Source: Clostridiales bacterium
GTDB lineage: Bacteria > Bacillota > Clostridia > Saccharofermentanales > Saccharofermentanaceae
DNA length: 64,000 nucleotides
Direction: 5' to 3'
Assembly: GCA_017527865.1 (NCBI GenBank)
Contig: JAFXPN010000011.1
Span: forward strand, 62,001-126,000
Every line of letters begins with the position of its first letter. Position 1 is the stretch's first letter. This document shows, in pieces, positions 17,884 to 27,357 of the stretch. Made by a program: the position numbers and the translations under genes. Under the pieces are notes generated by a model, which made no database searches, was not told the DNA's origin, and saw only the letters and a list, made by a program, of their open reading frames with translations.

Positions 17884-19061
17884 CCGATCTGCAAAAAGAA
17901 CAGGAAAGATATATACGCGACAGGGCGACGGTGATGAGCATCGTTAAATATACGCTCATCATATGTGTCGCCGGCGTTCTTATCTACTTTGCGACGAGGG
18001 TCGTGGCGATCCTCGTACCGTTCCTTATAGGATTTCTTCTGGCAAAGACAGCGCATCTTCTTGCGGGACTGATGTCGAAGGCCGGAGGAAAGAAGAAGGC
18101 CGACAGCAAGAAGAAAAGAAAGACCGCGCTCGTCCTGTACGTCGTACTCCTCATCCTGATGTTCATAGGCGCGGGATTCGGGATAGCCGCCCTTGTAGGT
18201 CAGGCGACACGCGCATTCGAAGCCGTACAGGCATATGCATCGAGCATTACCGACGAAGACCGGCTTACGGAACTGTTATTGAGCATATCGGAGAGCCGCG
18301 GCGGATTCATCAATGATGCCCATATCGAAGATCTTCGCGCTTATGCCAATGAATTCATGGCGCAGCTGGCGGCAAAGGCGCCGGGTATCGCGAGCAACGC
18401 AGCCTCGTCGATATGGTCTTTTATCGGCAATCTGCCTTACGCGGTCTTTGCGCTGATAAGCGTGATCTTAAGCGGCTATTACTTCCTGGCGGACGGCCCA
18501 AAGGTCCTTATGATGTATATGAAGAGCGTCCCCAACAAGTCTTTCCGCAGATCATCCATATCGCTTATCGACGATCTGTCGGTCACTTTGTTCCGCGCAC
18601 TCGGCGGATATCTCGTTCTGTTGCTGATAACGATGGCGGAAGCATGGATCACTTTCATACTTGCAGGGGTCGAATATGCGCTCGTTATAGCGCTCATCAC
18701 CGCGGTCCTCGACTTTCTTCCCGTGCTCGGCATCTGGACAACGATGGTGCCCGTCGTCATATACTGCATTTCCTGTGACAATTACCGCGGCGCGGTAATA
18801 GTCGTCATCGCCATGATCATCATGTCGGTCATCCGCAGGTATATCGAACCTGCGGTATTGGGCAAGACACTCAAGATGCATCCGCTCCTGGTCCTTATAT
18901 CCATGGCTTTGGGTGTCTACATATGGGGCGCCCTGGGATTCCTCATGGGTCCCGTCGTATATATCATCATCCACGATGTACTGAAAGTATTCGGAATAGA
19001 TAAAAAGGTAAGCAAGTTCCTGTCTGACGCGTTAGGCAGGTTTATGACTCCTGCGGATTGA
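17880..19061 (+). CDS. ytvI: AI-2E/YtvI-family polytopic permease
   Basis: The protein has 393 residues with paired N-terminal helices, a soluble segment (~100-195) and a C-terminal helix bundle, typical of the AI-2E transporter/YtvI family. The conserved blocks LPYAVFALISVILSGYYFL, LDFLPVLGIWTTMVPV and RRYIEPAVLGKTLKMHPLL are present. YtvI proteins are linked to sporulation; other members export small molecules. The substrate cannot be inferred. The GTG start at 17880 overlaps the previous stop and has AAAGGGG upstream. The gene ends tail-to-tail with the U32 peptidase gene, overlapping it by 20 bases. Confidence 0.85.
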   Translation: MTDLQKEQERYIRDRATVMSIVKYTLIICVAGVLIYFATRVVAILVPFLIGFLLAKTAHLLAGLMSKAGGKKKADSKKKRKTALVLYVVLLILMFIGAGFGIAALVGQATRAFEAVQAYASSITDEDRLTELLLSISESRGGFINDAHIEDLRAYANEFMAQLAAKAPGIASNAASSIWSFIGNLPYAVFALISVILSGYYFLADGPKVLMMYMKSVPNKSFRRSSISLIDDLSVTLFRALGGYLVLLLITMAEAWITFILAGVEYALVIALITAVLDFLPVLGIWTTMVPVVIYCISCDNYRGAVIVVIAMIIMSVIRRYIEPAVLGKTLKMHPLLVLISMALGVYIWGALGFLMGPVVYIIIHDVLKVFGIDKKVSKFLSDALGRFMTPAD

Positions 19062-20298
19062 TCCCGAGGTCCTTGTCACCGTCGCGTGACAGGAACGTCA
19101 TAGGAGACAGATCCACATCGCGGTCAAACCTCACCGTAAACTCCGTCCCGGGATGAGGGACACTTTCCAGCCTGCTGCCGCCTGCATCCGTTATCGAGAC
19201 TGCTCTTACGGGCGCCTCGTATCCTTCGGGCTTCAGCACGTTAAGAACATCATTCTTATAGAGCTTATTCTTCTGCACCGCCGTATATCTGCCATCCGGG
19301 AGCCTTCCCGTGATCTGCGCAACCACAAATGCAGGCTTAACATAAGTTCTCCCGTCCGCGATCTTCGCATCATCCTCCGGCCGGTCAAAGAAGAATCCGG
19401 TGTCATAGTCTCTGTGAACGAGCTTTTCGAGCAAAGAGAGCCACTCGGGAGATACTTTCCATCCCTCGGGATCCTTAGTGTAAAGATCCACGGCCTCGCG
19501 ATAGACCTTTGCCGTTACTGCAGCATAATACTCTCCCTTTATGCGCCCCTCGATCTTGAGGCTGTCTATGCCGGCCTCAATCAGTTCCGGGATATGCTCT
19601 ATCATGCAAAGATCCTTCGAGCTCAGGATATATGTTCCCCTGCCGTCCTCTTCCACGGGGAAAGCCTCACTCGGGCGCTTCTCCTCCACGAGAGAATATC
19701 CCCAGCGGCAGGGCTGTGCGCAGGCGCCGCCGTTGGAACGGCGTCCAGTAAAGTAATTGCTCAGTATGCATCTTCCGGAATATGACACGCACATGGCGCC
19801 GTGTACGAAGGCCTCGAGTTCGAGTTCACGGGGTATCGCGCTTCTTATCCGCCTGATGTCTTCCAGTGACAGCTCACGCGCGAGCACGATCCTTGATGCT
19901 CCGAGCTTATGCCAGAACGTACAGGCTTCGGAATTCGTGACGCTGGCCTGCGTGGATATGTGAATGTCAAGATCGGGAGCAACATCACGTACTCTGGTGA
20001 ATATGCCCGGATCACTTACAAGGACGGCATCGGCATGCGCTTCATGCGCGGTAAAATCGATATCGTCGTTTATGGTCTTAAGGTCGTCTTCAAGTCCCAT
20101 GATATTCATGGTGACGTAGCATTTCACTCCCCGCTCATGAGCATATCTTATGGAAGACACCATCTGTTCGCGGTCAAAGTTATCGGAGAAAGTGCGGAGC
20201 CCGAATCTCTTTCCGGACATATAGACGGCATCCGCGCCGTAGGCGACCGCGGTCTCGAGCTTCGTGACGGAACCCGCGGGTGACAGGACCTCAGCCAT
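19042..20298 (-). CDS. Peptidase U32 family protein (collagenase-like)
   Basis: The protein has 418 residues. It opens with AEVLSPAGSVTKLETAVAYGADAVYMSG and contains the U32 signature EAFVHGAMCVSYSGRC followed by a cysteine cluster (NGGACAQPCRWGY) and SLKIEGRIK. Members include the RlhA/TrhP hydroxylation factors and UbiU/V, which use the cysteines for an iron-sulfur cluster, so a tRNA/rRNA hydroxylation or protease role are both possible. The ATG at 20298 starts inside the end of mltG (8-base overlap) and has an AGGGGACGGA site; an earlier in-frame codon has none. Confidence 0.9.
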   Translation of the reverse strand: MAEVLSPAGSVTKLETAVAYGADAVYMSGKRFGLRTFSDNFDREQMVSSIRYAHERGVKCYVTMNIMGLEDDLKTINDDIDFTAHEAHADAVLVSDPGIFTRVRDVAPDLDIHISTQASVTNSEACTFWHKLGASRIVLARELSLEDIRRIRSAIPRELELEAFVHGAMCVSYSGRCILSNYFTGRRSNGGACAQPCRWGYSLVEEKRPSEAFPVEEDGRGTYILSSKDLCMIEHIPELIEAGIDSLKIEGRIKGEYYAAVTAKVYREAVDLYTKDPEGWKVSPEWLSLLEKLVHRDYDTGFFFDRPEDDAKIADGRTYVKPAFVVAQITGRLPDGRYTAVQKNKLYKNDVLNVLKPEGYEAPVRAVSITDAGGSRLESVPHPGTEFTVRFDRDVDLSPMTFLSRDGDKDLGINPQES

Positions 20299-21490
20299 CC
20301 GTTCCGTCCCCTGCCGTCTGCTCATCCGTGCCGCCTTCAGGGTTCTGTGAAGCCTCAAGGGCAGCCTGGTAATTCTCCATGAAACGGGCAACATTAGCCT
20401 CGTGTTCCTCGAGCGTCACGGCAAACAGCGTGCCTCCGTTTCCGTCGGCGCAGAAATACATATAGTTGGAATTAGGCTCAGGATAAAGCGCCGCCTGTAT
20501 GGCATCCACACCGGGCATGCAGATGGGTCCCGGCGGAAGGCCCTGATGCGTATAGGTATTATACGGACTGTCGAGCGCAAGGTCATCTGCAGACAGTATG
20601 ATATCGGGATCCAGGCCGTTGAGCCTTCTGATAAAATTGACTGTCGCATCGGAACTTAAGTAATGGAAACTCTCGTCTTCGGAATTCATCCTGTTCCTGA
20701 AAACGGAAGAGATATACATCATATCGGTGATATTGGATGACTCCGCCTGGATGATCGATGCAAGCGTAATGATCTCATCCATGGACATGCCGAGCGCTTC
20801 CGCCCTCTCGTAATACTCATCGTAGAGCTTGATCTCGGTGTTGTTGAGCATCGTGGATATTATCGTCTGGGCGCTCGCATTAACGTCGAACTCATATGTA
20901 TCGGGGAACAGGTAACCTGACAGAACGTGATCTCTTCCGTCCTTAAGTTCGATCTGCGATACGAAGGTATAGTCCGTAAACAGGTTCGGGCTGTCCATGC
21001 ATCGGTCCATATCAGCGTCGTCGAAAGTAAGCCCCGCCTCATGAAGCCTCCGCTTCATATCCTCATAGGTAATGCCCTCAGGGAATGTTACGACAACGCT
21101 CACGGATTTCTGCGTAAGAAGGAACATGATCTCGTCGTAATCCAGGCCCGGCACCAGGTAATGGGTACCCGCCTGATAAGCGCCGTCAAATCCGTTTACC
21201 TTCGACAGCAGCGAGAACATAAAGGTATTGTCGATAAGCTCGAGTTCGAAAAGCTCCTGCGCGATATCCGAAGTCATGTCGCCGGTCTTTATAACAAAAG
21301 GGACGGCCCCCTCGGTATTCATATCTACCTTGAAGGTGCCGTCTTCTATGCCTTTCTCAAGCGCCGTAAAACGCTCTTCCTGTGATAAAACGTAATTATA
21401 GCCGACATAAACTCCGAAGATCGCGAACGATACGACCAACAGGAGAACTACGAATATATTGATTACTACTTTAAGTTTCTTTGGCAGCAT
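20291..21490 (-). CDS. mltG: Endolytic murein transglycosylase MltG (YceG-like)
   Basis: The protein has 399 residues. It has one N-terminal membrane anchor (residues ~7-29), a LysM-like segment and a YceG catalytic domain. The catalytic glutamate is in LASIIQAESSN. Other family blocks are SGYLFPDTYEF, YNTYTHQGLPPGPICMPG and YMYFCADGNGG. It cleaves nascent peptidoglycan strands at the membrane and may set glycan length. The start lies 20 bases inside the end of typA, so the two genes are coupled. The last ~20 residues are a low-complexity Gly/Thr/Asp tail. Confidence 0.95.
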   Translation of the reverse strand: MLPKKLKVVINIFVVLLLVVSFAIFGVYVGYNYVLSQEERFTALEKGIEDGTFKVDMNTEGAVPFVIKTGDMTSDIAQELFELELIDNTFMFSLLSKVNGFDGAYQAGTHYLVPGLDYDEIMFLLTQKSVSVVVTFPEGITYEDMKRRLHEAGLTFDDADMDRCMDSPNLFTDYTFVSQIELKDGRDHVLSGYLFPDTYEFDVNASAQTIISTMLNNTEIKLYDEYYERAEALGMSMDEIITLASIIQAESSNITDMMYISSVFRNRMNSEDESFHYLSSDATVNFIRRLNGLDPDIILSADDLALDSPYNTYTHQGLPPGPICMPGVDAIQAALYPEPNSNYMYFCADGNGGTLFAVTLEEHEANVARFMENYQAALEASQNPEGGTDEQTAGDGTDG

Positions 21491-23321
21491 CTTTCTTCCG
21501 GGCTTCGGCCTTGAGACGCTGATCGGTATTGAGGATCTTCTTTCTCAACCTGATGCTCTTGGGAGTTACCTCACACAGCTCATCATCCTCAATAAATTCG
21601 AGACACTGTTCAAGGCTGAAGTTAAGAGGAGGTGTAAGACGCATGGCTTCATCCGAGCCGGAAGCGCGCATGTTGGTAACGTGCTTCTTCTTGCATACGT
21701 TTACGGTAATGTCCTCGGGTTTGGGATTCAAGCCGACGATCATTCCCTCATATACTTCCGTGCCGGCACCTATCAGAAGGCTGCCTCTGTCCTGAGCATT
21801 GTAAAGACCGTAGGTCATCGCCGTACCGCTCTCGAACGCTACCAGAACACCGTGTGAACGGGTCTCGATCTGTCCCGCAACAGGCTCATAGCCGCTGATC
21901 ACGCTGTTCATTATACCATTGCCCTTAGTGTCGGTCAAAAACTCGGTGCGGTATCCGATGAGTCCTCTCGACGGGATATTGAACTCCAGTCTCGTATATC
22001 CCTTCGAAGGAGGGAGCATATTTCTCATCTCTGCTTTACGGCTTCCGAGCTTCTCTATTACGGCGCCTACAAACTCCTCGGGAACGTCTATAACAAGATC
22101 TTCATAGGGCTCACACAGAACTCCGTCGATCTCCTTCATGATAACCTTCGGCTTGCTTACCTGAAGCTCATAACCCTGACGCCTCATCTCCTCGATCAGG
22201 ATCGAGAGGTGAAGTTCTCCTCTTCCCTTTACGATGAACGAATCGGTCGAATCTGTTTCCTCAACCCTCATCGAGACATTGGTCTCAATCTCCTTGAAGA
22301 GCCTGTCCCTAAGATGTCTGCTCGTTACGAATTTGCCTTCCTGTCCCGCGAACGGTGAATCATTGACAGAGAAAGTCATGGATATCGTGGGCTCATCGAT
22401 CTTAACGAACGGGAGCGCTTCGGGGGTATTGGGGTCGCAGAGCGTGTCACCGATATTGATATCGGCAATACCCGCCACACAGACAATCTCACCGATCGAA
22501 GCTTCGCTTATCTCCTGCCTTCCGAGTCCCGAGAAACGGAGGAGCTTTACTATCCTTGCAGAGCGCTTCCCTTCTTCATCCATATTGACGACCACACAGG
22601 GCTCACCCTGTCTGACCGTACCTCTCTCGACTCTTCCGATCGCGATCCTTCCGATGTAAGGATCGGAATCGATGTTCGATACGAGAAGCTGCATGGGACC
22701 TTCGGGGTCACCCTCCGGACAGGGAGTGTATTTAACGATGGTATCGAGGACCGGGCAGAAATCAGTTGCATTGCCCGCTTCATAATCCTTCAGGTCAAAA
22801 CAGGCGATACCGACCTTACCCGATGAATAGACGATCGGGAAATCGAGCTGGTCTTCATCAGCTCCGAGTTCTATGAACAGATCGAGCACCATGTCGACGA
22901 CCTGCAGAGGTCTTGCGTCAGGGCGGTCGATCTTATTGATGCAGACAATGGGCTTTAATCCGAGTTCAAGTGCCTTGTGAAGAACGAATCTGGTCTGGGG
23001 CATCGGTCCGTCGAACGCATCGACAACGAGAAGCACTGCATCGACCATCTTCAGAACACGCTCAACCTCGCCTCCGAAGTCGGCGTGACCGGGAGTATCG
23101 ACAACATTGATCCTGATGCCCTTATAATCGATCGCCGTATTCTTGGCAAGGATAGTAATACCTCTTTCTCTCTCGAGATCATTGCTGTCCATGACCTGTT
23201 CAACGATCTGCTCGTTCTCGCGGTATATGCCGGCCTGCTTGAGCATCGAATCGACGATAGTCGTCTTTCCGTGGTCGACATGCGCGATGATGGCGATATT
23301 TCTCATGTTCTCGATCTTCAT
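21471..23321 (-). CDS. typA: Ribosome-associated GTPase TypA/BipA
   Basis: The protein has 616 residues. G-domain motifs are IAHVDHGKTT (G1), RERGITI (G2 region), DTPGHADFG (G3), NKIDRPD (G4) and SSGK (G5). EF-G-like domains follow, with the C-terminal block RSHGVLVAFESGTAMTYGL typical of BipA. It is a translational GTPase that binds 70S ribosomes and assists ribosome assembly under stress. The end overlaps mltG by 20 bases. Confidence 0.97.
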   Translation of the reverse strand: MKIENMRNIAIIAHVDHGKTTIVDSMLKQAGIYRENEQIVEQVMDSNDLERERGITILAKNTAIDYKGIRINVVDTPGHADFGGEVERVLKMVDAVLLVVDAFDGPMPQTRFVLHKALELGLKPIVCINKIDRPDARPLQVVDMVLDLFIELGADEDQLDFPIVYSSGKVGIACFDLKDYEAGNATDFCPVLDTIVKYTPCPEGDPEGPMQLLVSNIDSDPYIGRIAIGRVERGTVRQGEPCVVVNMDEEGKRSARIVKLLRFSGLGRQEISEASIGEIVCVAGIADINIGDTLCDPNTPEALPFVKIDEPTISMTFSVNDSPFAGQEGKFVTSRHLRDRLFKEIETNVSMRVEETDSTDSFIVKGRGELHLSILIEEMRRQGYELQVSKPKVIMKEIDGVLCEPYEDLVIDVPEEFVGAVIEKLGSRKAEMRNMLPPSKGYTRLEFNIPSRGLIGYRTEFLTDTKGNGIMNSVISGYEPVAGQIETRSHGVLVAFESGTAMTYGLYNAQDRGSLLIGAGTEVYEGMIVGLNPKPEDITVNVCKKKHVTNMRASGSDEAMRLTPPLNFSLEQCLEFIEDDELCEVTPKSIRLRKKILNTDQRLKAEARKKDAAKET

Positions 23322-23432
23322 AAAAGTGACACTCCAAAACTCTTAATAGTATGCGATTTTTTGCCTTTACTATTTAACTACTACACGGCCTGTTCGCGCG
23401 AGTATTATATATAATGCTATTTGCACAAAGAT

Positions 23433-24767
23433 TTAAGTCTGTTCGCCCTTTTTATTACGCATTAATATCCGTATGGGCGTTCCTTCAAATCCGAAGTTTC
23501 TCCTGATCTGATTCTCGATATATCTCTCGTACGAGAAATGCGACAGTTCCGTGTCGTTAACGAACAGGGCAAACGTCGGAGGCTTCACCGCAACCTGTGT
23601 TCCGTAATAGATCTTCAGGTGCTTTCCCTTGTCCTGAGGCGTCGGCACCATCGCAACGGCTTCAGTCAGCATATCATTGAACACGCCGGTGGTAAGCCTC
23701 TTCTTCGATGATCCCTCGACTTTCACGATCATCTCCCAGAGCTTATCGACTCTCTGCCCTGTCTTCGCGGAGATAAACAGCACAGGGGCATAATCCATGA
23801 ACGAGAATCTTTCCTTGACCATCTTTGTCATGGCTTCGAGCGTCCCGGTCTCCTTATCCACGATATCCCACTTGTTGATGACGATTATCGAGGCTTTTCC
23901 CGAATCGTGCGCGACTCCGGCGACTCTCGTATCCTGCTCGGTTATCCCGACCGATGCATCGATCATTATGACGCACACATCAGCTTTGTCGACGGCGGAC
24001 AACGCCCTTACCATCGAATACTTCTCAATCTGATCTTCGATGCGGCTCTTCTTTCTCATGCCGGCCGTATCGACCAGAACGAACCTGCCGTACTTGTTCT
24101 CGATCTGAACATCCACGGCATCCCTCGTCGTACCCGCGATATCCGACACGATGCTCCTGTCAGATCCGCTCATCTTGTTGGTGAGCGAACTCTTCCCCGC
24201 ATTAGGCCGGCCTATCAGCGCGACTCTTATGATGTCCTCATCTTCTCCCTGAGCTCCTTCTTCGGGGAAATACTCAAACACCTTGTCGAGAAGATCTCCC
24301 AACCCCAGTCTGTGTGATGCCGATATAGGGATAATATCGGAATCCCCCAGCCCGAGATTATAGAATTCATACATCTCCGCAGGCGGCTCACCGATCTTGT
24401 CGGATTTATTGACTGCCACGACTATGGGCTTATCAGCCTTGCGCAGCATAGCCGCGATCTCCTTGTCCGCCGCGGTCATGCCTGTCTTAAGGTCCACCAT
24501 GAACACGATAACGTCGGCGGATTCGATCGCGATTTCCGCCTGGGCCCTCATGCCCTGCAGTATGACGTCTTCGCCGGCAGGTTCTATACCGCCCGTGTCG
24601 ATGATGACGAATTCCTTTTCGCGCCAGATCGCAGTCGCATAAATGCGGTCACGTGTAACTCCGGGCGTATCATGTACTATGGATATACGCTCGCCGTAAA
24701 GGGCATTAAAGAGCGATGACTTCCCGACATTCGGGCGTCCGACTATCGCGACTGTGGGTTTGCTCAC
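23433..24767 (-). CDS. der: Double-domain ribosome assembly GTPase Der (EngA)
   Basis: The protein has 444 residues. Two tandem G domains are complete: VGRPNVGKSSLFN with DTGG and NKSD, then IGRPNAGKSSLTN with DTAGMR and NKWD. A KH-like C-terminal domain ends in an RNKKG basic tail. It acts in 50S subunit maturation. The start is GTG with AAGGAGAAG upstream. Confidence 0.97.
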   Translation of the reverse strand: MSKPTVAIVGRPNVGKSSLFNALYGERISIVHDTPGVTRDRIYATAIWREKEFVIIDTGGIEPAGEDVILQGMRAQAEIAIESADVIVFMVDLKTGMTAADKEIAAMLRKADKPIVVAVNKSDKIGEPPAEMYEFYNLGLGDSDIIPISASHRLGLGDLLDKVFEYFPEEGAQGEDEDIIRVALIGRPNAGKSSLTNKMSGSDRSIVSDIAGTTRDAVDVQIENKYGRFVLVDTAGMRKKSRIEDQIEKYSMVRALSAVDKADVCVIMIDASVGITEQDTRVAGVAHDSGKASIIVINKWDIVDKETGTLEAMTKMVKERFSFMDYAPVLFISAKTGQRVDKLWEMIVKVEGSSKKRLTTGVFNDMLTEAVAMVPTPQDKGKHLKIYYGTQVAVKPPTFALFVNDTELSHFSYERYIENQIRRNFGFEGTPIRILMRNKKGEQT

Positions 24768-24795
24768 GTTTCTTCTCCTTGTCCTTGGACCTTTT

Positions 24796-24830
24796 CAAAA
24801 CAAAAGGCGGTGTCAAACAATAACACCGCC
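24796..24830 (-). terminator. Terminator of rpmF
   Basis: A perfect 7-bp stem GGCGGTG/CACCGCC with an 11-base loop is followed on the minus strand by TTTTGTTTTG. It lies between rpmF and der. Confidence 0.85.
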
Positions 24831-24856
24831 TGTTTACTGCTTATTAAAATGAAGGT

Positions 24857-25042
24857 TTACTCTTCTTCGCCTACAGCGATCACAGCTCTGCCGTCAAGGT
24901 ATCCGCAGTTCTTGCAAACAGTGCGGCGAAGCATCTTCTTGTGACACTGCGGGCACTCTACGAATCCCGGAGCCTGAAGCTTCCACATGCTTCTGTGACT
25001 CGAGGTTCTGGCCTTCGACCATTTTCTCTTAGGATGTGCCAT
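24857..25042 (-). CDS. rpmF: Ribosomal protein bL32
   Basis: The protein has 61 residues and starts AHPKRKWSKARTSSHR, as in bL32. It keeps a four-cysteine zinc ribbon (CPQC and CKNC). It is a structural protein of the 50S subunit. A strong promoter lies upstream and a terminator downstream, so it is probably monocistronic. Confidence 0.97.
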   Translation of the reverse strand: MAHPKRKWSKARTSSHRSMWKLQAPGFVECPQCHKKMLRRTVCKNCGYLDGRAVIAVGEEE

Positions 25043-25094
25043 ATATTCTCCACCTCCATCTCATGTAGGTATTTATTTCCAAACGTGCTTGACG

Positions 25095-25123
25095 ATTATA
25101 CATTGCATTTTTCCATAATGCAA
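25095..25123 (-). promoter_or_regulatory. Strong promoter of rpmF
   Basis: On the minus strand, TTGCAT (25118-25123) and TATAAT (25095-25100) have 17-base spacing. Confidence 0.75.
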
Positions 25124-25150
25124 GGGGGTTTTTAGCTTTTTTGCCGCAGC

Positions 25151-25531
25151 TTACAAAAGCTTCACCATAAACAGATTCTTTATCTTATCGGCGCCCATCT
25201 CGTAAGAGATCTCGAATTGCGGTGACAGGAGGGACGGAAGATTTATGTAATGTGTGATTATAGGTGTGGTGATCGCGCCATAGGGGGTGTTGATCACGCC
25301 TTCGGTCTTCTTCCCCGTATCGAATACCAGTTCGCTCGTATATTCGCCCGAGCGGTGCACGGTGGCCGCGCCGGTATCCTTGTCGAGTATTATCTCGTAA
25401 AACGAATCCCGCTCGTCGCCGTCGTGGCGCTGCTTCCACTTGATATAGAGCCGCGCCGGGGAGTCTTCGTATATCCCGTTCGTAACATACGGCCTGTCGT
25501 ACGCGCCGGTTGTTATCTCAAGCTGTCTCAT
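25151..25531 (-). CDS. DUF1934 (YwiB-like) beta-barrel protein
   Basis: The protein has 126 residues. It fits the small calycin-like DUF1934 family: a beta-rich chain with the block KTEGVINTPYGAITTPIIT and the final strands FEISYEMGADKIKNLFMVKL. Its function is unknown; family members are often near arginyl-tRNA synthetase or murI. It follows murI by about 30 bases. No clear ribosome binding site is visible, and an in-frame stop just upstream excludes a longer form. Confidence 0.75.
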   Translation of the reverse strand: MRQLEITTGAYDRPYVTNGIYEDSPARLYIKWKQRHDGDERDSFYEIILDKDTGAATVHRSGEYTSELVFDTGKKTEGVINTPYGAITTPIITHYINLPSLLSPQFEISYEMGADKIKNLFMVKLL

Positions 25532-25561
25532 TGGTATTGCCGAAGGTCACACCGTGAATGA

Positions 25562-26401
25562 TCATCTCAACAGACCCGTGACATCGTAATGGTCGACCTG
25601 AACCATCCTTGTTCCTGCCGGAAGACCGCTTCCCAGGAATGGTGCCGCGATCTTCTCGAACATGGCAGGATCGTCGCTCGTATAGAATCTTCTCACTACA
25701 TCGATGCCGTCAGAGATGATGTCCTCGCTCTCGAGTATGTCCTTCACAACACCTGCCACTGCAACACCCGAATTGATGAGCTTCACATCCGGACCCATAA
25801 CGCGGCTGATCACCGGAGCGAGCAGCGGATAATGCGTACATGCAAGGACTACGGTATCAACGCCGGCTTCTTTAAGCGGGGCCAGATATTCACAGGCTGT
25901 AAGATATGCCACCTCGTTGTCCCACCAGCCTTCTTCCGCCAATGATACGAACAGAGGACAGGCAGCCGATACGACTTCGAGACCGGGGATCACCGCGCCG
26001 TATGCCCTGACGGCGCTCTCGTAGACCCCGGAGTTTATGGTCGCGCGTGTCGCTATGATGCCTATCTTCCCGTTGGACGTTGCCTGAACCGCAGCCCTTG
26101 CACCAGGGTTCACCACTTCCACGACCGGAACATTACAGACCTTGCGCAGAGCATCATAAGCATGAGTGCTTGCGGTATTGCAGGCGATCACTATCATCTT
26201 TACGTTCTGCGCGTTCAGGAACATCATGTCCTGAAGCGAATACCTGATTATCGTATCCGAAGATTTGGTTCCGTAAGGAGCCCTTCCGTTATCACCGAAG
26301 TATATCGTACTCTCGTAAGGCGCCGCGGCGATTATCTCGCGGAGCACGGTCAATCCTCCGATACCGGAATCAAATATGCCTATGGGTCTGTTGTCTGTCA
26401 T
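25562..26401 (-). CDS. murI: Glutamate racemase
   Basis: The protein has 279 residues. It makes D-glutamate for peptidoglycan. Motifs are IGIFDSGIGGLTVLREI, YFGDNGRAPYG, and the two catalytic cysteines in IACNTASTHAYD and LACTHYPLLAPVI. The start codon shares one base with the stop of the pseudouridine synthase gene, so they are co-translated. Confidence 0.97.
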   Translation of the reverse strand: MTDNRPIGIFDSGIGGLTVLREIIAAAPYESTIYFGDNGRAPYGTKSSDTIIRYSLQDMMFLNAQNVKMIVIACNTASTHAYDALRKVCNVPVVEVVNPGARAAVQATSNGKIGIIATRATINSGVYESAVRAYGAVIPGLEVVSAACPLFVSLAEEGWWDNEVAYLTACEYLAPLKEAGVDTVVLACTHYPLLAPVISRVMGPDVKLINSGVAVAGVVKDILESEDIISDGIDVVRRFYTSDDPAMFEKIAAPFLGSGLPAGTRMVQVDHYDVTGLLR

Positions 26402-27357
26402 TACAGTTTCACCTCATACTTGGGTTCTATGGAGAACTTGCGTCCTGACAAGTCACTGAGCTTATTATCCGCAGGGATCTTTCCAAACATCAATGAAGTC
26501 GACCAAAGCTGCTGGTGCTTTATCCTGCCGCCGTCAGCAGCCTCGAAAGACAGGTTTACCTGGTTGCGGCCGTAGAGCCCGTCTCCCAAAATGGGATATC
26601 CGAGGTGCGCGAACTGAGCCCTTATCTGATGCGTCCTTCCGGTCACGAGCTCACATTCGATCTCGGAGAATCCGTTATATACTCCGAGCACTCTGTATCT
26701 CGTGGTTATCGGAAGATCCCCGTCCTGCTTCTTGTCATGTATATAAACTTCTCCCGAAGAAGTCTTCTCGAGAAAAGCGCTGACCTCGCTCATGATGGCT
26801 TCGTCATCCGTTACGACAGGCTCTCCGAGGCCTCCCGGGATCTTTCCCGCAACAAGACAGCGGTACCTCTTGGTCACCTTGTCTTCGCGGAACAGCTTCA
26901 CCGCATCCTCAAGATAAGACTTGTCCTTCGCGATCATGATAAGCCCGCCGGTATTCATATCGATCCTGTGCACGAGCTCCGCATTTTTATTGCCCGGAGT
27001 ATTCCTGACCTCATCGATAAGATTCTCCCTTACCTGCGCGCCGCTGTGTACGGCAAGCCCCTGACGCTTGTTAACTATAAGGATGCCGTCAGTCTGCGCA
27101 ACGACCGAGTAATCCTTGACGCGCTTCACATCCCGCTCATCCTCTGCATGTTCGAAAAGCCCGTCAGGCAGCCACACCTGGACATCCTGTCCCTCCGTCA
27201 CCTTGATGTCGGAAGATATCTTCTTACCGTCGATCCTTATGTCTTTATGCTTCAGGGCGCGGTACAGATCCGCCTTCTTAAGGGAAGGAAAATTGACGCA
27301 GCATGCTTTTACCACATGCTCCCCGTTTAAGCTCCTGTCAACGGTAAAGCTTCTCAT
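26401..27357 (-). CDS. RluA-family pseudouridine synthase
   Basis: The protein has 318 residues. An N-terminal S4-like RNA-binding region (~15-70) precedes the synthase domain. The catalytic aspartate is in LVHRIDMNTGGL, and the later motifs are KRYRCLVAGKI and GRTHQIRAQFAHLGYPILGD. It isomerises uridines in rRNA or tRNA; whether it is RluC- or RluD-like cannot be decided here. The ATG at 27357 is chosen because it forms a TGATG overlap with the upstream gene and matches the family start; an earlier in-frame codon lies inside that gene. Confidence 0.93.
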   Translation of the reverse strand: MRSFTVDRSLNGEHVVKACCVNFPSLKKADLYRALKHKDIRIDGKKISSDIKVTEGQDVQVWLPDGLFEHAEDERDVKRVKDYSVVAQTDGILIVNKRQGLAVHSGAQVRENLIDEVRNTPGNKNAELVHRIDMNTGGLIMIAKDKSYLEDAVKLFREDKVTKRYRCLVAGKIPGGLGEPVVTDDEAIMSEVSAFLEKTSSGEVYIHDKKQDGDLPITTRYRVLGVYNGFSEIECELVTGRTHQIRAQFAHLGYPILGDGLYGRNQVNLSFEAADGGRIKHQQLWSTSLMFGKIPADNKLSDLSGRKFSIEPKYEVKL

